From NCBI GenBank assembly GCA_033856025.1, contig JAWVFQ010000004.1:203396-267395 (forward strand): a stretch of 64,000 nt of DNA, read 5' to 3'. Of the stretch, positions 17,430 to 25,456 are shown one piece after another; within the stretch, counting starts at the first letter, position 1; every line of letters starts with the position of its first letter. The notes under the pieces are model-generated. The model was not told the origin of the DNA and searched no databases. It was given only the letters and a program-made list of their open reading frames with translations. This DNA is from AC-38 sp033856025 (GTDB taxonomy: Bacteria > Actinomycetota > Thermoleophilia > Solirubrobacterales > Solirubrobacteraceae). A program made the position numbers and the translations under genes.

Positions 17430-18032
17430 GTGCGGCCCGGCAAGGCAGCGATCTGCGTGGCGCTCGCGGCCGGGGCGCTGCTCGCACCCGCGCGCGCGGA
17501 CGCGGCCTCGTGCGCGTACACCGGCTCGCGCGACGTCCTGAGCACCCCGGCCGCGCGCATCTACTACACGCCCGCCTGGCGCCCGTACTCCTGCTACCGG
17601 ATCACGGGCCGCCGGGTGGCGCTGGACACGTTCGTCGACCGCTTCTACGCGCCGCGCGACGCCCACCTGGGACAGCTGCGGACGACCGGGCGCGTGCTGG
17701 GCTTCACGTGGGTGGACCCCGGCCTGCCCGCGGTCTACGTCCAGTCGCTGGACATGCGCCTGGCCCGCTTTCGCCGGCGCGCCATCGTGGCGCCGTCGGT
17801 GTCCGCCGAGCCGTCGGCGGTCCGCGTGACCGACCTGGTGGTCCGCCAGAGCGGCGCCATCGCGTGGGTCCAGCAGGTGGAGGGCGAGACGTCGGTGTGG
17901 CGCCTGGACGCGGGCGGCCGCGCGCGCCTGGACGCCGGTGAGGGGATCGGCACCGGCTCGCTGTCGGGCGTGTCGGCCACTCGAGTCGGATGGGACCACG
18001 ACGGCGTGGCGCGCTCCGCGGTCCTGCGCTAG
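17430..18032 (+). CDS. Exported protein of unknown function
   Basis: 200 residues starting with GTG. Residues 1-26 form a clear Sec signal peptide (KAAICVALAAGALLAPARADA, cleavage after ADA or AAS). The mature part is beta-rich, with two early cysteines (CAYTG, YSCYR) and repeating strands that resemble a small beta-propeller or beta-sandwich. I do not recognise a family. The last 4 bp overlap the CcmI-like gene on the opposite strand. Confidence 0.7.
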   Translation: MRPGKAAICVALAAGALLAPARADAASCAYTGSRDVLSTPAARIYYTPAWRPYSCYRITGRRVALDTFVDRFYAPRDAHLGQLRTTGRVLGFTWVDPGLPAVYVQSLDMRLARFRRRAIVAPSVSAEPSAVRVTDLVVRQSGAIAWVQQVEGETSVWRLDAGGRARLDAGEGIGTGSLSGVSATRVGWDHDGVARSAVLR

Positions 18033-18307
18033 CCCCGCGCCTCGTCGAGCCGGCGCAGGATCTCCACCGCATCGGCGCGCAGCCGCGCGTCCAGCGCGCG
18101 CCAGTCGGCCTCGGACAGCTTGCCCGTGCGGTGGTCGAGCTCGGCGTCGCGAATCTCGCGGTACTTGGCCTCCTTGGCCGCCTCCAGCGCGCCCAGGTCC
18201 TCGTCCGGCGCCGCCTCCGCCGCCCGCCCGGAGCGCAGCGGCGCGGACACGACGGCGACCACCGCGGCGAGCACGACGAGCACCAGCAGGAACTGGACGA
18301 GGTCCAA
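18029..18307 (-). CDS. CcmI-like membrane-anchored protein
   Basis: 92 residues with one N-terminal membrane helix (LVQFLLVLVVLAAVVAVVSA) and a charged helical tail (KYREIRDAELDHRTGKLSE). The tail pattern matches the short N-terminal part of CcmI, the cytochrome c maturation factor that presents apocytochrome to the heme lyase. The gene lies 4 bp after ccmF on the same strand, which supports a role in that complex. TTG start at 18307, close to the ccmF stop. The TPR half of full-length CcmI is missing. Confidence 0.65.
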   Translation of the reverse strand: MDLVQFLLVLVVLAAVVAVVSAPLRSGRAAEAAPDEDLGALEAAKEAKYREIRDAELDHRTGKLSEADWRALDARLRADAVEILRRLDEARG

Positions 18308-18311
18308 CGGG

Positions 18312-20447
18312 CTACGCGACCTCGCGCGCCACGCGCCGGGCGTAGGCGGAGGTCGCGCGGCGCCGCACGGCGGCGGGCGCCGGCCACAGCGCGACGAGCG
18401 CGCCGAGCACGACGATCAGCGCGCCCAGCCAGATCCAGCTGACCAGCGGCGACACGATGATGCGGAACGTCGCCGGCGCCGGGTGGCGCCGGTAGCGCTC
18501 CGCGATCGCCGCGATCAGCAGCCCCTGGAGCTGGGGCGGCGCCCGCCCGAAGCGCCGGTCGGCGTCGCGGACGAACGGCTCCAGCGCCTGGACGTCGGGC
18601 TCGACGGCCATCCACAGGTCCCGGCGCAGACCCGCCCGCAGGCCCACCTCGCTGGTCGCCTGCCCGTCGAAGTAGCGCGCCACCGGGCCCAGGCTGGGAT
18701 CGGTGGATGGGTAGTACCCGCGCGTGGGGCGCAGCGTGGTCACGTGGCGCCCGCCGCGCGAGACGTCCAGGACGGCGCCCAGCGAGATCTTCTCGCCGGC
18801 CAGACCGGTGGTCGCGCGCACGTAGCGCACGTCGTAGCCGTTCACCCGCGCGCTCTGTCCCGGCCTCATCCGGACGTCGCGGTTGGCCTGGAAGGCCGAG
18901 GACGCGGCCACGCCGACGAACAGCACCGCCATCCCCGCGTGGACGAGGTAGCCGCCGTAGCGCCGGCGGTTGCGGCGCACGAGGGAGAGCAGCGCCACCG
19001 GGACGGGCTCCCGGGTCATCGCGCGCCGGGCCAGGGTCCCGCGCCAAAACTCCTGGCCCACCGCGGCCAGCACGAACGCGGCCAGGGCGAACATGACCAG
19101 CGCGGCCGGGTGCTCGCCGAGGCCGCCGGCCAGCCCGGCGCCCACGACCACGAGGGGCGCGGCCAGCGGCAGGCGGAACTGGCGCCACAGGTGGGCCGGG
19201 CTGGCGGCCCGCCACGCGATCACCGGCCCGATTCCCGCCAGCAGGACGAGCACCAGCGCCAGCGGCACCGTGTAGCGGTCGAACCACGGCGGCCCGACCG
19301 ACGCCTTGGTCCCCGTCAGGGCCTCGGAGATCAGCGGGAAGAAGGTCCCCCAGAACACGACGAAGGCCAGACCGACCAGGACCAGGTTGTTCAGGAGGAA
19401 GACCGCCTCGCGCGACATCAGCGAGTCCAGGCGGTGCTCGGAGCGCAGCTCGCGCCGGCGCGACACCACCAGCCCGATCGAGCCGGCGACGAGCAGCGCG
19501 ATCAGGACCAGGAACGGCCGCCCCAGCGTGGAGGCGCCGAAGGCATGGATGGAGTCCAGGATCCCCGAGCGCACGAGGAACGTGCCCAGGATGGCCAGGA
19601 TCCCGGTGGCCAGCACCAGCGAGACGTTCCATACCTTCAGCATCCCGCGCTTCTCCTGGATCATCACCGAGTGCAGGAACGCCGTGCCGGTGAGCCAGGG
19701 CAGCAGGGAGGCGTTCTCCACGGGGTCCCAGCCCCAGTAGCCGCCCCAGCCCAGCTCCACGTAGGACCAGCGCGCGCCCAGCAGGATCCCCACGCCCAGG
19801 CAGAACCAGGCGGCTAGGCTGAAGCGCCGCGTCACCGCGATCCACTCGGCGTCCAGCCGCCGGGCGATCAGCGCCCCGGCGGCGAAGGCGAAGGGAATCG
19901 TGAACAGCGTGTACCCCGAGTAGAGCATCGGGGGGTGGACCATCATGCTCGGATGGCGCAACAGCGGGTTCAGGCCCGAGCCCTCCAGGGGGGCGGGGCT
20001 GGACACCGCGAACGGGTCGGCGAGGAAGAGCGTCAGCCCGGCGAAGAAGGCGCCGAAGGCGAGCAGGATCGCGGTGGCCCAGGGCTGGACCTGACGGGCC
20101 CGGCGGCGCACGGCGAAGAGCACGAGGCTGGACCACAGCGACAGCAGCCACACCCACAGCAGCAGCGAGCCCTCCTGCGAGGACCAGGCGGCGGTGGCCT
20201 TGTAGAAGTTCGGCGTCGTCGTGCTGGAGTGCGAGGCCACGACGTCGAAGGCGAAGTCCGAGCGCAGGAACGCGGCCTCGAGGACGGCGAACGCGACGGT
20301 CAGCACGCCGGCCAGGGCGTAGACCGAGCGCCGTCCCGACGCCACCCACTCGCGCCGGCCGGTGCGCGCCCCGTAGACCGACGCGACGATGCCGTACAGG
20401 CAGATGGCGAGCGCCAGGATGAGGCAGGCGCGACCCAGCGTGGCCAT
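18312..20447 (-). CDS. ccmF: Cytochrome c heme lyase subunit CcmF
   Basis: 711-residue polytopic membrane protein of System I cytochrome c maturation, which transfers heme from holo-CcmE to apocytochrome. About fourteen hydrophobic helices are visible. The heme-handling WWD signature (WGGYWGWDPVENASLLPWL) lies near residue 230, and the conserved histidines in HPSMMVHPPMLYSGY and LVHAGM are present. The ATG at 20447 gives the normal N-terminus (MATLGRACLILALAICLYG) and follows the ccmE stop by 5 bp, so the genes form an operon. Confidence 0.92.
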   Translation of the reverse strand: MATLGRACLILALAICLYGIVASVYGARTGRREWVASGRRSVYALAGVLTVAFAVLEAAFLRSDFAFDVVASHSSTTTPNFYKATAAWSSQEGSLLLWVWLLSLWSSLVLFAVRRRARQVQPWATAILLAFGAFFAGLTLFLADPFAVSSPAPLEGSGLNPLLRHPSMMVHPPMLYSGYTLFTIPFAFAAGALIARRLDAEWIAVTRRFSLAAWFCLGVGILLGARWSYVELGWGGYWGWDPVENASLLPWLTGTAFLHSVMIQEKRGMLKVWNVSLVLATGILAILGTFLVRSGILDSIHAFGASTLGRPFLVLIALLVAGSIGLVVSRRRELRSEHRLDSLMSREAVFLLNNLVLVGLAFVVFWGTFFPLISEALTGTKASVGPPWFDRYTVPLALVLVLLAGIGPVIAWRAASPAHLWRQFRLPLAAPLVVVGAGLAGGLGEHPAALVMFALAAFVLAAVGQEFWRGTLARRAMTREPVPVALLSLVRRNRRRYGGYLVHAGMAVLFVGVAASSAFQANRDVRMRPGQSARVNGYDVRYVRATTGLAGEKISLGAVLDVSRGGRHVTTLRPTRGYYPSTDPSLGPVARYFDGQATSEVGLRAGLRRDLWMAVEPDVQALEPFVRDADRRFGRAPPQLQGLLIAAIAERYRRHPAPATFRIIVSPLVSWIWLGALIVVLGALVALWPAPAAVRRRATSAYARRVAREVA

Positions 20448-20452
20448 CGCGG

Positions 20453-20854
20453 CTAGGAGCGCTGCTCGGACTTCGAGAACTTCGACGGGCACTTCGTGAC
20501 CAGCGAGTCCTTCTCGCCCACGAAGACCGCGCCCCGCTTGCGCACGTCGACGATCACCTCGCGGCCCGCCCGGAAGGGATCGGGCACCGCGCCCGAGTAG
20601 CGGACCGGCACCGACGCCGTCCCGTCGCGGTCGCGCACGCGGAAGACCAGCGTCGATCCCTCGTGGCGGTAGCCGGCCACCACCTTGCCGGTGAGCTGGT
20701 AGGAGCGGCCGGGCTTGGCGTCACGGGCCAGCTTGCTGGGCTCGGTCGCCTCGCTGGAGGCGCTGAAGCTGGTGTAGGCCAGCGCCCCGGCCAGCAGGAA
20801 GGCGGCCGTGAGCGCGGTGACGAGCCGGAGAGTGCGCTTGCGGCGGGGGTCCAT
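20453..20854 (-). CDS. ccmE: Heme chaperone CcmE, cysteine variant
   Basis: 133-residue periplasm-facing heme chaperone with one N-terminal membrane anchor (LVTALTAAFLLAGALAYTSF) and an OB-fold beta barrel (SYQLTGKVVAG, FRVRDRDGTASVPVRYSG, VIVDVRKRGAVFVGEKDSLV). Classic CcmE binds heme covalently through His in HxxxY. Here the equivalent segment reads KCPSKF, with Cys122 in place of the His and Phe126 in place of Tyr. This is close to the CxxxY type known from the System I* pathway of archaea and some bacteria. First gene of the ccmE-ccmF-ccmI-like operon. Confidence 0.88.
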   Translation of the reverse strand: MDPRRKRTLRLVTALTAAFLLAGALAYTSFSASSEATEPSKLARDAKPGRSYQLTGKVVAGYRHEGSTLVFRVRDRDGTASVPVRYSGAVPDPFRAGREVIVDVRKRGAVFVGEKDSLVTKCPSKFSKSEQRS

Positions 20855-20955
20855 CGGGCGTCCAGTATCCCAGAGCGGGTTTGCAGGTCTTCGCCCAGGT
20901 GCCGAAGGGAATGGAAACTTCGGAGTCGAACCTGCGTTCTATATCCGTAGACGAC

Positions 20956-21174
20956 ATGCGAGCCACCATCGCCAAGACAACGCGGCCGCGCCCGGCCCCC
21001 ACGGCCCCCCGCCGCCGGGGCGGAACCGCCCCGCGCCGGCCCGAGGAGCGTGAGCGCGGCGCCGGCGGCCCGCAGGACAGCGCGCTGTACGCCTGCCGTT
21101 GCGGCGCGTCGTTCCAGGCGCCGGTGACGGCGTCGGTCGGCTGCCCGCACTGCGGCGAGTCCCAGGCCTGGTAG
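20956..21174 (+). CDS. Small zinc-ribbon protein
   Basis: 72 residues: a basic, Arg/Pro-rich N-terminus followed by a compact zinc ribbon with CRCGASF and CPHCGESQAW, giving four cysteine ligands. Such proteins are usually nucleic-acid-binding or partners of larger complexes, but nothing here shows which. The ATG at 20956 has no strong ribosome site. An in-frame ATG at 20911 would add 15 residues, so the start is uncertain. It diverges from ccmE. Confidence 0.6.
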   Translation: MRATIAKTTRPRPAPTAPRRRGGTAPRRPEERERGAGGPQDSALYACRCGASFQAPVTASVGCPHCGESQAW

Positions 21175-21212
21175 CCGGTAGCGCGGGCGGTCGGCGGGTA
21201 TCCTCGCCCGGC

Positions 21213-21617
21213 ATGACCCGCAAGGCGACCGCCGCCATCATCGTCGCGGCCATGACCGTCGCGGCCTTCACGCTGTGGGTGGGGATCCCGCTGGGCTGGC
21301 TGTGGATCGGCTCCCAGCTGGTCGACTCCTCCCAGCCCTCGATGGGGCCCTACATGGTCGTCGTGGCGGGGATCATCGCCTCGGTCGTCGTCGACGCGAT
21401 GATCATCTCCCGCCTGAACCGCCGCTACGAGCGCGTGATGGGCAGCGGCGGCCCGGTGCGCGTCCAGCTGCCGTGGCTGAAGTCCATGCGCGGCGAGCGC
21501 GAGCGGCCCCGTGAGATCAGCGTCCTGGACGCGATCATGGTCGGGACGGTGGCCGTGGCCGGGCTGGTGCTGCTGCTGTGGTTCGTGTTCCTGGCCGGCT
21601 CGCCGCTGCCCAGCTAG
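21213..21617 (+). CDS. Small integral membrane protein
   Basis: 134 residues with three hydrophobic helices at about 8-35, 45-68 and 105-128, and a basic cytoplasmic loop (NRRYERVMGSGG) between the second and third. No family is recognised. The ATG at 21213 follows the upstream zinc-ribbon gene by 38 bp, and its stop overlaps that of the MFS exporter on the other strand by 4 bp (CTAG). Confidence 0.65.
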   Translation: MTRKATAAIIVAAMTVAAFTLWVGIPLGWLWIGSQLVDSSQPSMGPYMVVVAGIIASVVVDAMIISRLNRRYERVMGSGGPVRVQLPWLKSMRGERERPREISVLDAIMVGTVAVAGLVLLLWFVFLAGSPLPS

Positions 21618-23077
21618 GCGGCTTCCTCGAGCGCCGGCTGCCCCGGGCCCCCGTGCGCCTGCGCCTGGGCCGCCTCGGGCACGTCGGGCTCGATGACCAC
21701 GACGGCGACGGCGATCGCCGCCACGATCAGCCCCGCGCCGATCAGGAACGCCAGGTGGTAGCCGCTGGTCAGCGCCGACGCCGTGGAGTGCCCGGCCGCG
21801 ATGAGCCCGTCGCTGCGTGTGGCCGAGAGCGTGGCCAGCACGGCCAGGCCCAGCGCGCCGCCCACCTCGGCCGACGTGTTGACCAGGCCCGAGGCCAGCC
21901 CCGCGTCCTGCGGCGTGGCGCTGGACATGGCGATCTTCATCAGGGCGGGGAAGGACGTGCCGCCGCCGAAGCCGAACAGGATCATGGCCGGCAGGACGTG
22001 GAGCGGGTAGCTGCCGTCCACCGGGGCCAGGCCCAGCAGCGCGATCCCGATCGCCACGAGGGCCATCCCCGGGATCAGCGTCGTCCGCGCACCGAACCGC
22101 ATGACCAGGCGCTCGGAGTAGCGGATCGACATCACGCCCATGATCAGCGTGCAGGGCAGGAAGGCGAAGCCGATCTGCAGCGCGTCGTAGCCCAGCACCC
22201 GCTGCAGGTAGAGGGAGCCCATGAAGAACATGCCGAACATCCCGGCCACGGACAGCGCCTGGACCGCGTTGGCGCCGGACAGGTTGCGCGAGCGGAAGAT
22301 CCGCAGCGGCATGAGCGGGTTCTCGGCCCGCGCCTGGCGCACCAAGAACGCCACGAGCAGCACGAGCGACACGGCCCCCAGCCCGAGCGCGGTCGTCGAG
22401 CTCCAGCCATGCTCCGCCGCCGGCTTGACGATCGTGTAGACGCCGAGCATCAGCGACGTCGTGATGAGCACGGCGCCGAGCACGTCGGCGCCCTGACCGA
22501 AGCCGATGCCCTCGTCGGGCTCGATCAGCCGGTGGGCGAGGATCGCCGTCGCGATCCCGATCGGGAGGTTGATGAAGAAGATCCAGTGCCAGCTGATCGA
22601 CTGCGTGAGGATGCCGCCGGCCAGCAGGCCGACCGAGCCTCCGGCCGAGGCGACGAAGGCGTAGACGCCCAGGGCCTTGGCCTGCTCCCGAGGCTCGGAG
22701 AACATCGTCACGATCATCCCCAGCGTCACGGCCGTGGTCATCGCGCCCCCGATGCCCTGGAGGAACCGCGCGCCGACCAGGACCTCCTGGGTCTGGGCCA
22801 GCCCGCACAGCAGCGAGGCGGCGGTGAAGATCCCCAGTCCGGCCAGGAAGATCGAGCGGCGGCCGATCAGGTCGCCCAGGCGCCCGGACAGCAGCAGCAG
22901 CCCGCCGAAGGAGATCAGGTAGCCGTTGACCACCCAGGCCAGGCTGGACTGCGAGAAGCCGAGGTCGTCCTGGATCGAGGGCAGCGCGACGTTCACGACG
23001 GTGACGTCGAGCACGATCATCAGGACCCCCGTGCACAGGACGTACAGGGCCAGCCAGCGGTTTCGTTGGGTCGTCAT
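21614..23077 (-). CDS. DHA2 family MFS drug exporter
   Basis: 487-residue major facilitator with about fourteen membrane helices, the DHA2 (EmrB/QacA) arrangement. The family motif LDVTVVNVALPSIQDDL is in helix 1, GRLGDLIGRRSIF in loop 2-3, and the GIGGAMTTAVTLGMI antiporter-like region in helix 5. Such proteins export drugs or toxic metabolites by proton antiport. No TetR-type regulator lies beside it, so control is not evident. Confidence 0.88.
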   Translation of the reverse strand: MTTQRNRWLALYVLCTGVLMIVLDVTVVNVALPSIQDDLGFSQSSLAWVVNGYLISFGGLLLLSGRLGDLIGRRSIFLAGLGIFTAASLLCGLAQTQEVLVGARFLQGIGGAMTTAVTLGMIVTMFSEPREQAKALGVYAFVASAGGSVGLLAGGILTQSISWHWIFFINLPIGIATAILAHRLIEPDEGIGFGQGADVLGAVLITTSLMLGVYTIVKPAAEHGWSSTTALGLGAVSLVLLVAFLVRQARAENPLMPLRIFRSRNLSGANAVQALSVAGMFGMFFMGSLYLQRVLGYDALQIGFAFLPCTLIMGVMSIRYSERLVMRFGARTTLIPGMALVAIGIALLGLAPVDGSYPLHVLPAMILFGFGGGTSFPALMKIAMSSATPQDAGLASGLVNTSAEVGGALGLAVLATLSATRSDGLIAAGHSTASALTSGYHLAFLIGAGLIVAAIAVAVVVIEPDVPEAAQAQAHGGPGQPALEEAA

Positions 23078-23167
23078 GTCTGGCCTTCCAAGTTAGCGAT
23101 CGTCGTGTCGGAACGGCCGGACCGAGTACCGTCGGGGGTCCACGCAGCGCGAAAACGGAGGTCGTAG

Positions 23168-23341
23168 ATGGCGAAGCGAGAAAACCCCCCGGGTCCCGGG
23201 GTGTCGACGGCGGAGGACGCCGTGTCGAAGATCAAGAAGGAGATCGCGGCCCGCAACGAGGCCGCGCACAAGGCCGATCGCGCCCGCACCGACCCGCGCG
23301 AGAAGGCCAACGCGGACAAGCGCCGCCGCGACTCCTGGTAG
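23168..23341 (+). CDS. Small basic hydrophilic protein
   Basis: 57 residues, with a quarter of them Lys or Arg, reading AEDAVSKIKKEIAARNEAAH in the middle and DKRRRDSW at the end. A strong CGGAGG ribosome site lies 6-7 bases before the ATG, and codon use matches its neighbours. No family recognised; the highly charged helix suggests a nucleic-acid- or ribosome-associated small protein, which is only a guess. It lies between the divergent MFS gene and the luciferase-like gene, 24 bp before the latter. Confidence 0.6.
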   Translation: MAKRENPPGPGVSTAEDAVSKIKKEIAARNEAAHKADRARTDPREKANADKRRRDSW

Positions 23342-23365
23342 CCGCCCGCGACTAGGATCGCCGCC

Positions 23366-24358
23366 GTGGCGCGGCCGTCCCTCGTGACCAGCACCGGCGG
23401 GCCCGCCGACCTGGCCGACGCCGCACGGCGGGCCGAGGCGGCGGGCTTCGAGTCGGTCTGGGCCACCGAGTTCTACGACCGCTCCGCCACCATCGCGCTC
23501 GCCGCCATGGCCCAGGCGACGACGACTGTCGAGCTGGGCAGCGCGATCGCCTACGCCTTCGGGCGCACGCCGGTCGTCCAGGCGGCCGAGGCGCGCGACC
23601 TCGACGAGCTCTCGGGCGGGCGGATGACGCTCGGCCTGGGGACCGGCACCCGGCGGATGCAGCGCGACTGGCACGGCCTGGACGGCCAGCACCCCGCCGG
23701 GCGGATGGAGGAGCTAGTGCCGCTGCTGCGCCGCCTCTGGCGCCTGCACGAGGGGCCGGTGACGCACGAGGGCCGCTTCTACCGCGTCGACGTGCAGCCC
23801 ACGGCGCCGCCCCGGCCGCCGGTGCGCGAGACCATCCCCATCTTCATGGCCGGTGTGAACGCGCGGATGGTGGAGGCGGCGGGCGCCGTCGGCGACGGCC
23901 TCGTGGGCCATCCCCTGTTCACGCCCGAGTACGTGAGCCAGGTCGTGCGCCCGGCGCTGGCCCGCGGCGCCGAGCGGGCCGGACGCGACGCCGCCCCGCC
24001 CATCGCCGGCTACATCACGACGTCGGTCTCCGACGACCGCGAGGCCGCGCGACGGAACGCCGCGGCGATCATCGCCTTCAACTCCACGGTGAAGACGTAC
24101 CGCACCGTGAACGAGGTCAGCGGCTTCGCCGACCGCGCGGACGCCGTGCGCGAGGCGTGGAGCCGCGGCGACTTCCCCGGGATGGCCGCCGCGGTCAGCG
24201 ACGAGATGATCGACGCGATCGCGCTCGCGGGAACCCCGGACGAGGTCCGCGAGCGCTTCGAGTCGCGCTGGGCCGGCGTCTACGAGCGCCCGCTGCTCTG
24301 GCCGCCGGCCTTCACCGGCCCAGAGGGCGTGCACGCGGTCATCGACGCCTTCGCCTGA
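23366..24358 (+). CDS. Luciferase-like (LLM class) F420-type oxidoreductase
   Basis: 330-residue TIM-barrel oxidoreductase of the bacterial-luciferase superfamily. The features seen are ESVWATEFYDRSA near the N-terminus, ELGSAIAYAFGRTPVV, DELSGGRMTLGLGTGT and IPIFMAGVNARMVEAAG, which form the flavin or F420 pocket. In actinobacteria most members of this subgroup use coenzyme F420, but FMN cannot be excluded. GTG start at 23366. Substrate unknown. Confidence 0.8.
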   Translation: MARPSLVTSTGGPADLADAARRAEAAGFESVWATEFYDRSATIALAAMAQATTTVELGSAIAYAFGRTPVVQAAEARDLDELSGGRMTLGLGTGTRRMQRDWHGLDGQHPAGRMEELVPLLRRLWRLHEGPVTHEGRFYRVDVQPTAPPRPPVRETIPIFMAGVNARMVEAAGAVGDGLVGHPLFTPEYVSQVVRPALARGAERAGRDAAPPIAGYITTSVSDDREAARRNAAAIIAFNSTVKTYRTVNEVSGFADRADAVREAWSRGDFPGMAAAVSDEMIDAIALAGTPDEVRERFESRWAGVYERPLLWPPAFTGPEGVHAVIDAFA

Positions 24359-24399
24359 CCGCAATGCACCGTTCCGTGCACCCGGTGCGCTACAGTGCG

Positions 24400-24566
24400 C
24401 CCCGTCTTAGCCTTGCCGAATCCGCCTCCCGCCCAGGGATGCGGAACGGGGGACCCAAGGTGACCGGGACGTTTCCGGTCGCCGGGGCGAATCCAGGCAT
24501 TGCCGCCTGGTAGCGCCGACAGCGCGAGCCCGTCAGCTAACCCCGTAGGCGCCAGTCAGGGAGACA
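24400..24566 (+). promoter_or_regulatory. c-di-AMP riboswitch (ydaO-yuaA class)
   Basis: A 5' leader ending just before the M23 peptidase gene. It carries the conserved blocks of the actinobacterial ydaO-yuaA RNA in the right order: CTTAGCCTTGCCGAATCCGC at 24405, GGAACGGGGGACCCA at 24442, GGGGCGAATCC at 24484, GGTAGCGCCGACAGCGCGA at 24509, and GTCAGCTAACCCCGTAGGC at 24532. This class binds cyclic di-AMP and normally switches gene expression off. In actinobacteria it typically sits before cell-wall hydrolase genes, as here. Confidence 0.88.
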
Positions 24567-24612
24567 AACGCTGATTCGCACGTTCCTGTGCAACCCGAGG
24601 ACCAGGGCAACC

Positions 24613-25443
24613 GTGGCCGCCGCCGCCGCGGTCGGCGCCTGCGCGCTCGCCGTGCCGGCCGGCGCCTCCGCGGCGCAGGGCGGGACCGACGTCCCCCCGG
24701 CCAGCGGCGGAACCGCCTTCTACGCGGTACCGACGATCGCCCGTCTGGAGTGCGCCTCGGGCTGCGCCGACTCCGCCCGCGGCTCGGCCGCGGGCTCCGT
24801 CGCCGTCAAGGAGCTCGGCGTGCTGCGGATCCGCGGCGACAACATGGACAGCGTGGGCAAGGTCCTGTTCGTGGGCGCCTCGGGGACCGCCGACAACGTA
24901 GGCGTCGTGCCCTCCGCGCAGACCGGCCGCTCGCTGGACGTGAAGGTCCCCCGGCTGGCCAACAACGGCAAGGTCGTCCTACTCGACCCGGCCGGCCACA
25001 GCTCGGAGCCGAGCCGCGCGCAAATCAAGATCGTCCGCGTGCAGAAGCCGCTCGCGACCCAGGCCCTGATCTGGCCCGTGCGGGGCACGATCACCGGCGT
25101 GTTCGGCGAGTGGCGAGGCGACCACCGGCACACCGGCCTGGACATCGCGGTCCCGTCGGGCACCCCCATCAAGGCCGCGGCCGATGGTCAGGTCATCCTC
25201 ATCGGCTGGCAGGGCGGCTACGGGAACTTCACCTGCCTGCGCCACGCGAGCCTGGTCACCTGCTACGCCCACCAGTCGTCCTATGCCACGTCGTTCGGCG
25301 CGTACGTCAAGCAGGGGCAGACGATCGGCCGCGTCGGCTGCACGGGCAACTGCTCGGGCCCACACGTGCACTTCGAGGTGCGCAAGGGCCCCGACGCCTG
25401 GTCGACACCGATGGACCCGGTCGGCTTCCTCCCGCGCCGCTAG
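24613..25443 (+). CDS. Secreted M23 peptidase with TIG-like domain
   Basis: Exported peptidoglycan endopeptidase. A signal peptide ends at GASA, an IPT/TIG-like beta domain spans about residues 60-140, and an M23 (LytM/lysostaphin-type) domain follows from WPVRGTITGVFGEWRG. The zinc site is complete: HTGLDIAV gives His and Asp, and HVHFEV gives the HxH pair. The GTG at 24613 is listed, but an in-frame CTG at 24571, eight bases after AGGGAG, would add an Arg-rich n-region that makes a better signal peptide (IRTFLCNPRTRATV). Placement behind a c-di-AMP riboswitch ties it to cell-wall or osmotic control. Confidence 0.87.
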   Translation: MAAAAAVGACALAVPAGASAAQGGTDVPPASGGTAFYAVPTIARLECASGCADSARGSAAGSVAVKELGVLRIRGDNMDSVGKVLFVGASGTADNVGVVPSAQTGRSLDVKVPRLANNGKVVLLDPAGHSSEPSRAQIKIVRVQKPLATQALIWPVRGTITGVFGEWRGDHRHTGLDIAVPSGTPIKAAADGQVILIGWQGGYGNFTCLRHASLVTCYAHQSSYATSFGAYVKQGQTIGRVGCTGNCSGPHVHFEVRKGPDAWSTPMDPVGFLPRR

Positions 25444-25456
25444 CCGCTTCCGCGCC

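Noticed and set aside
20881..20955. Possible promoter (TATATC at 20940) before the zinc-ribbon gene
   Set aside because: No acceptable -35 element at the right distance.
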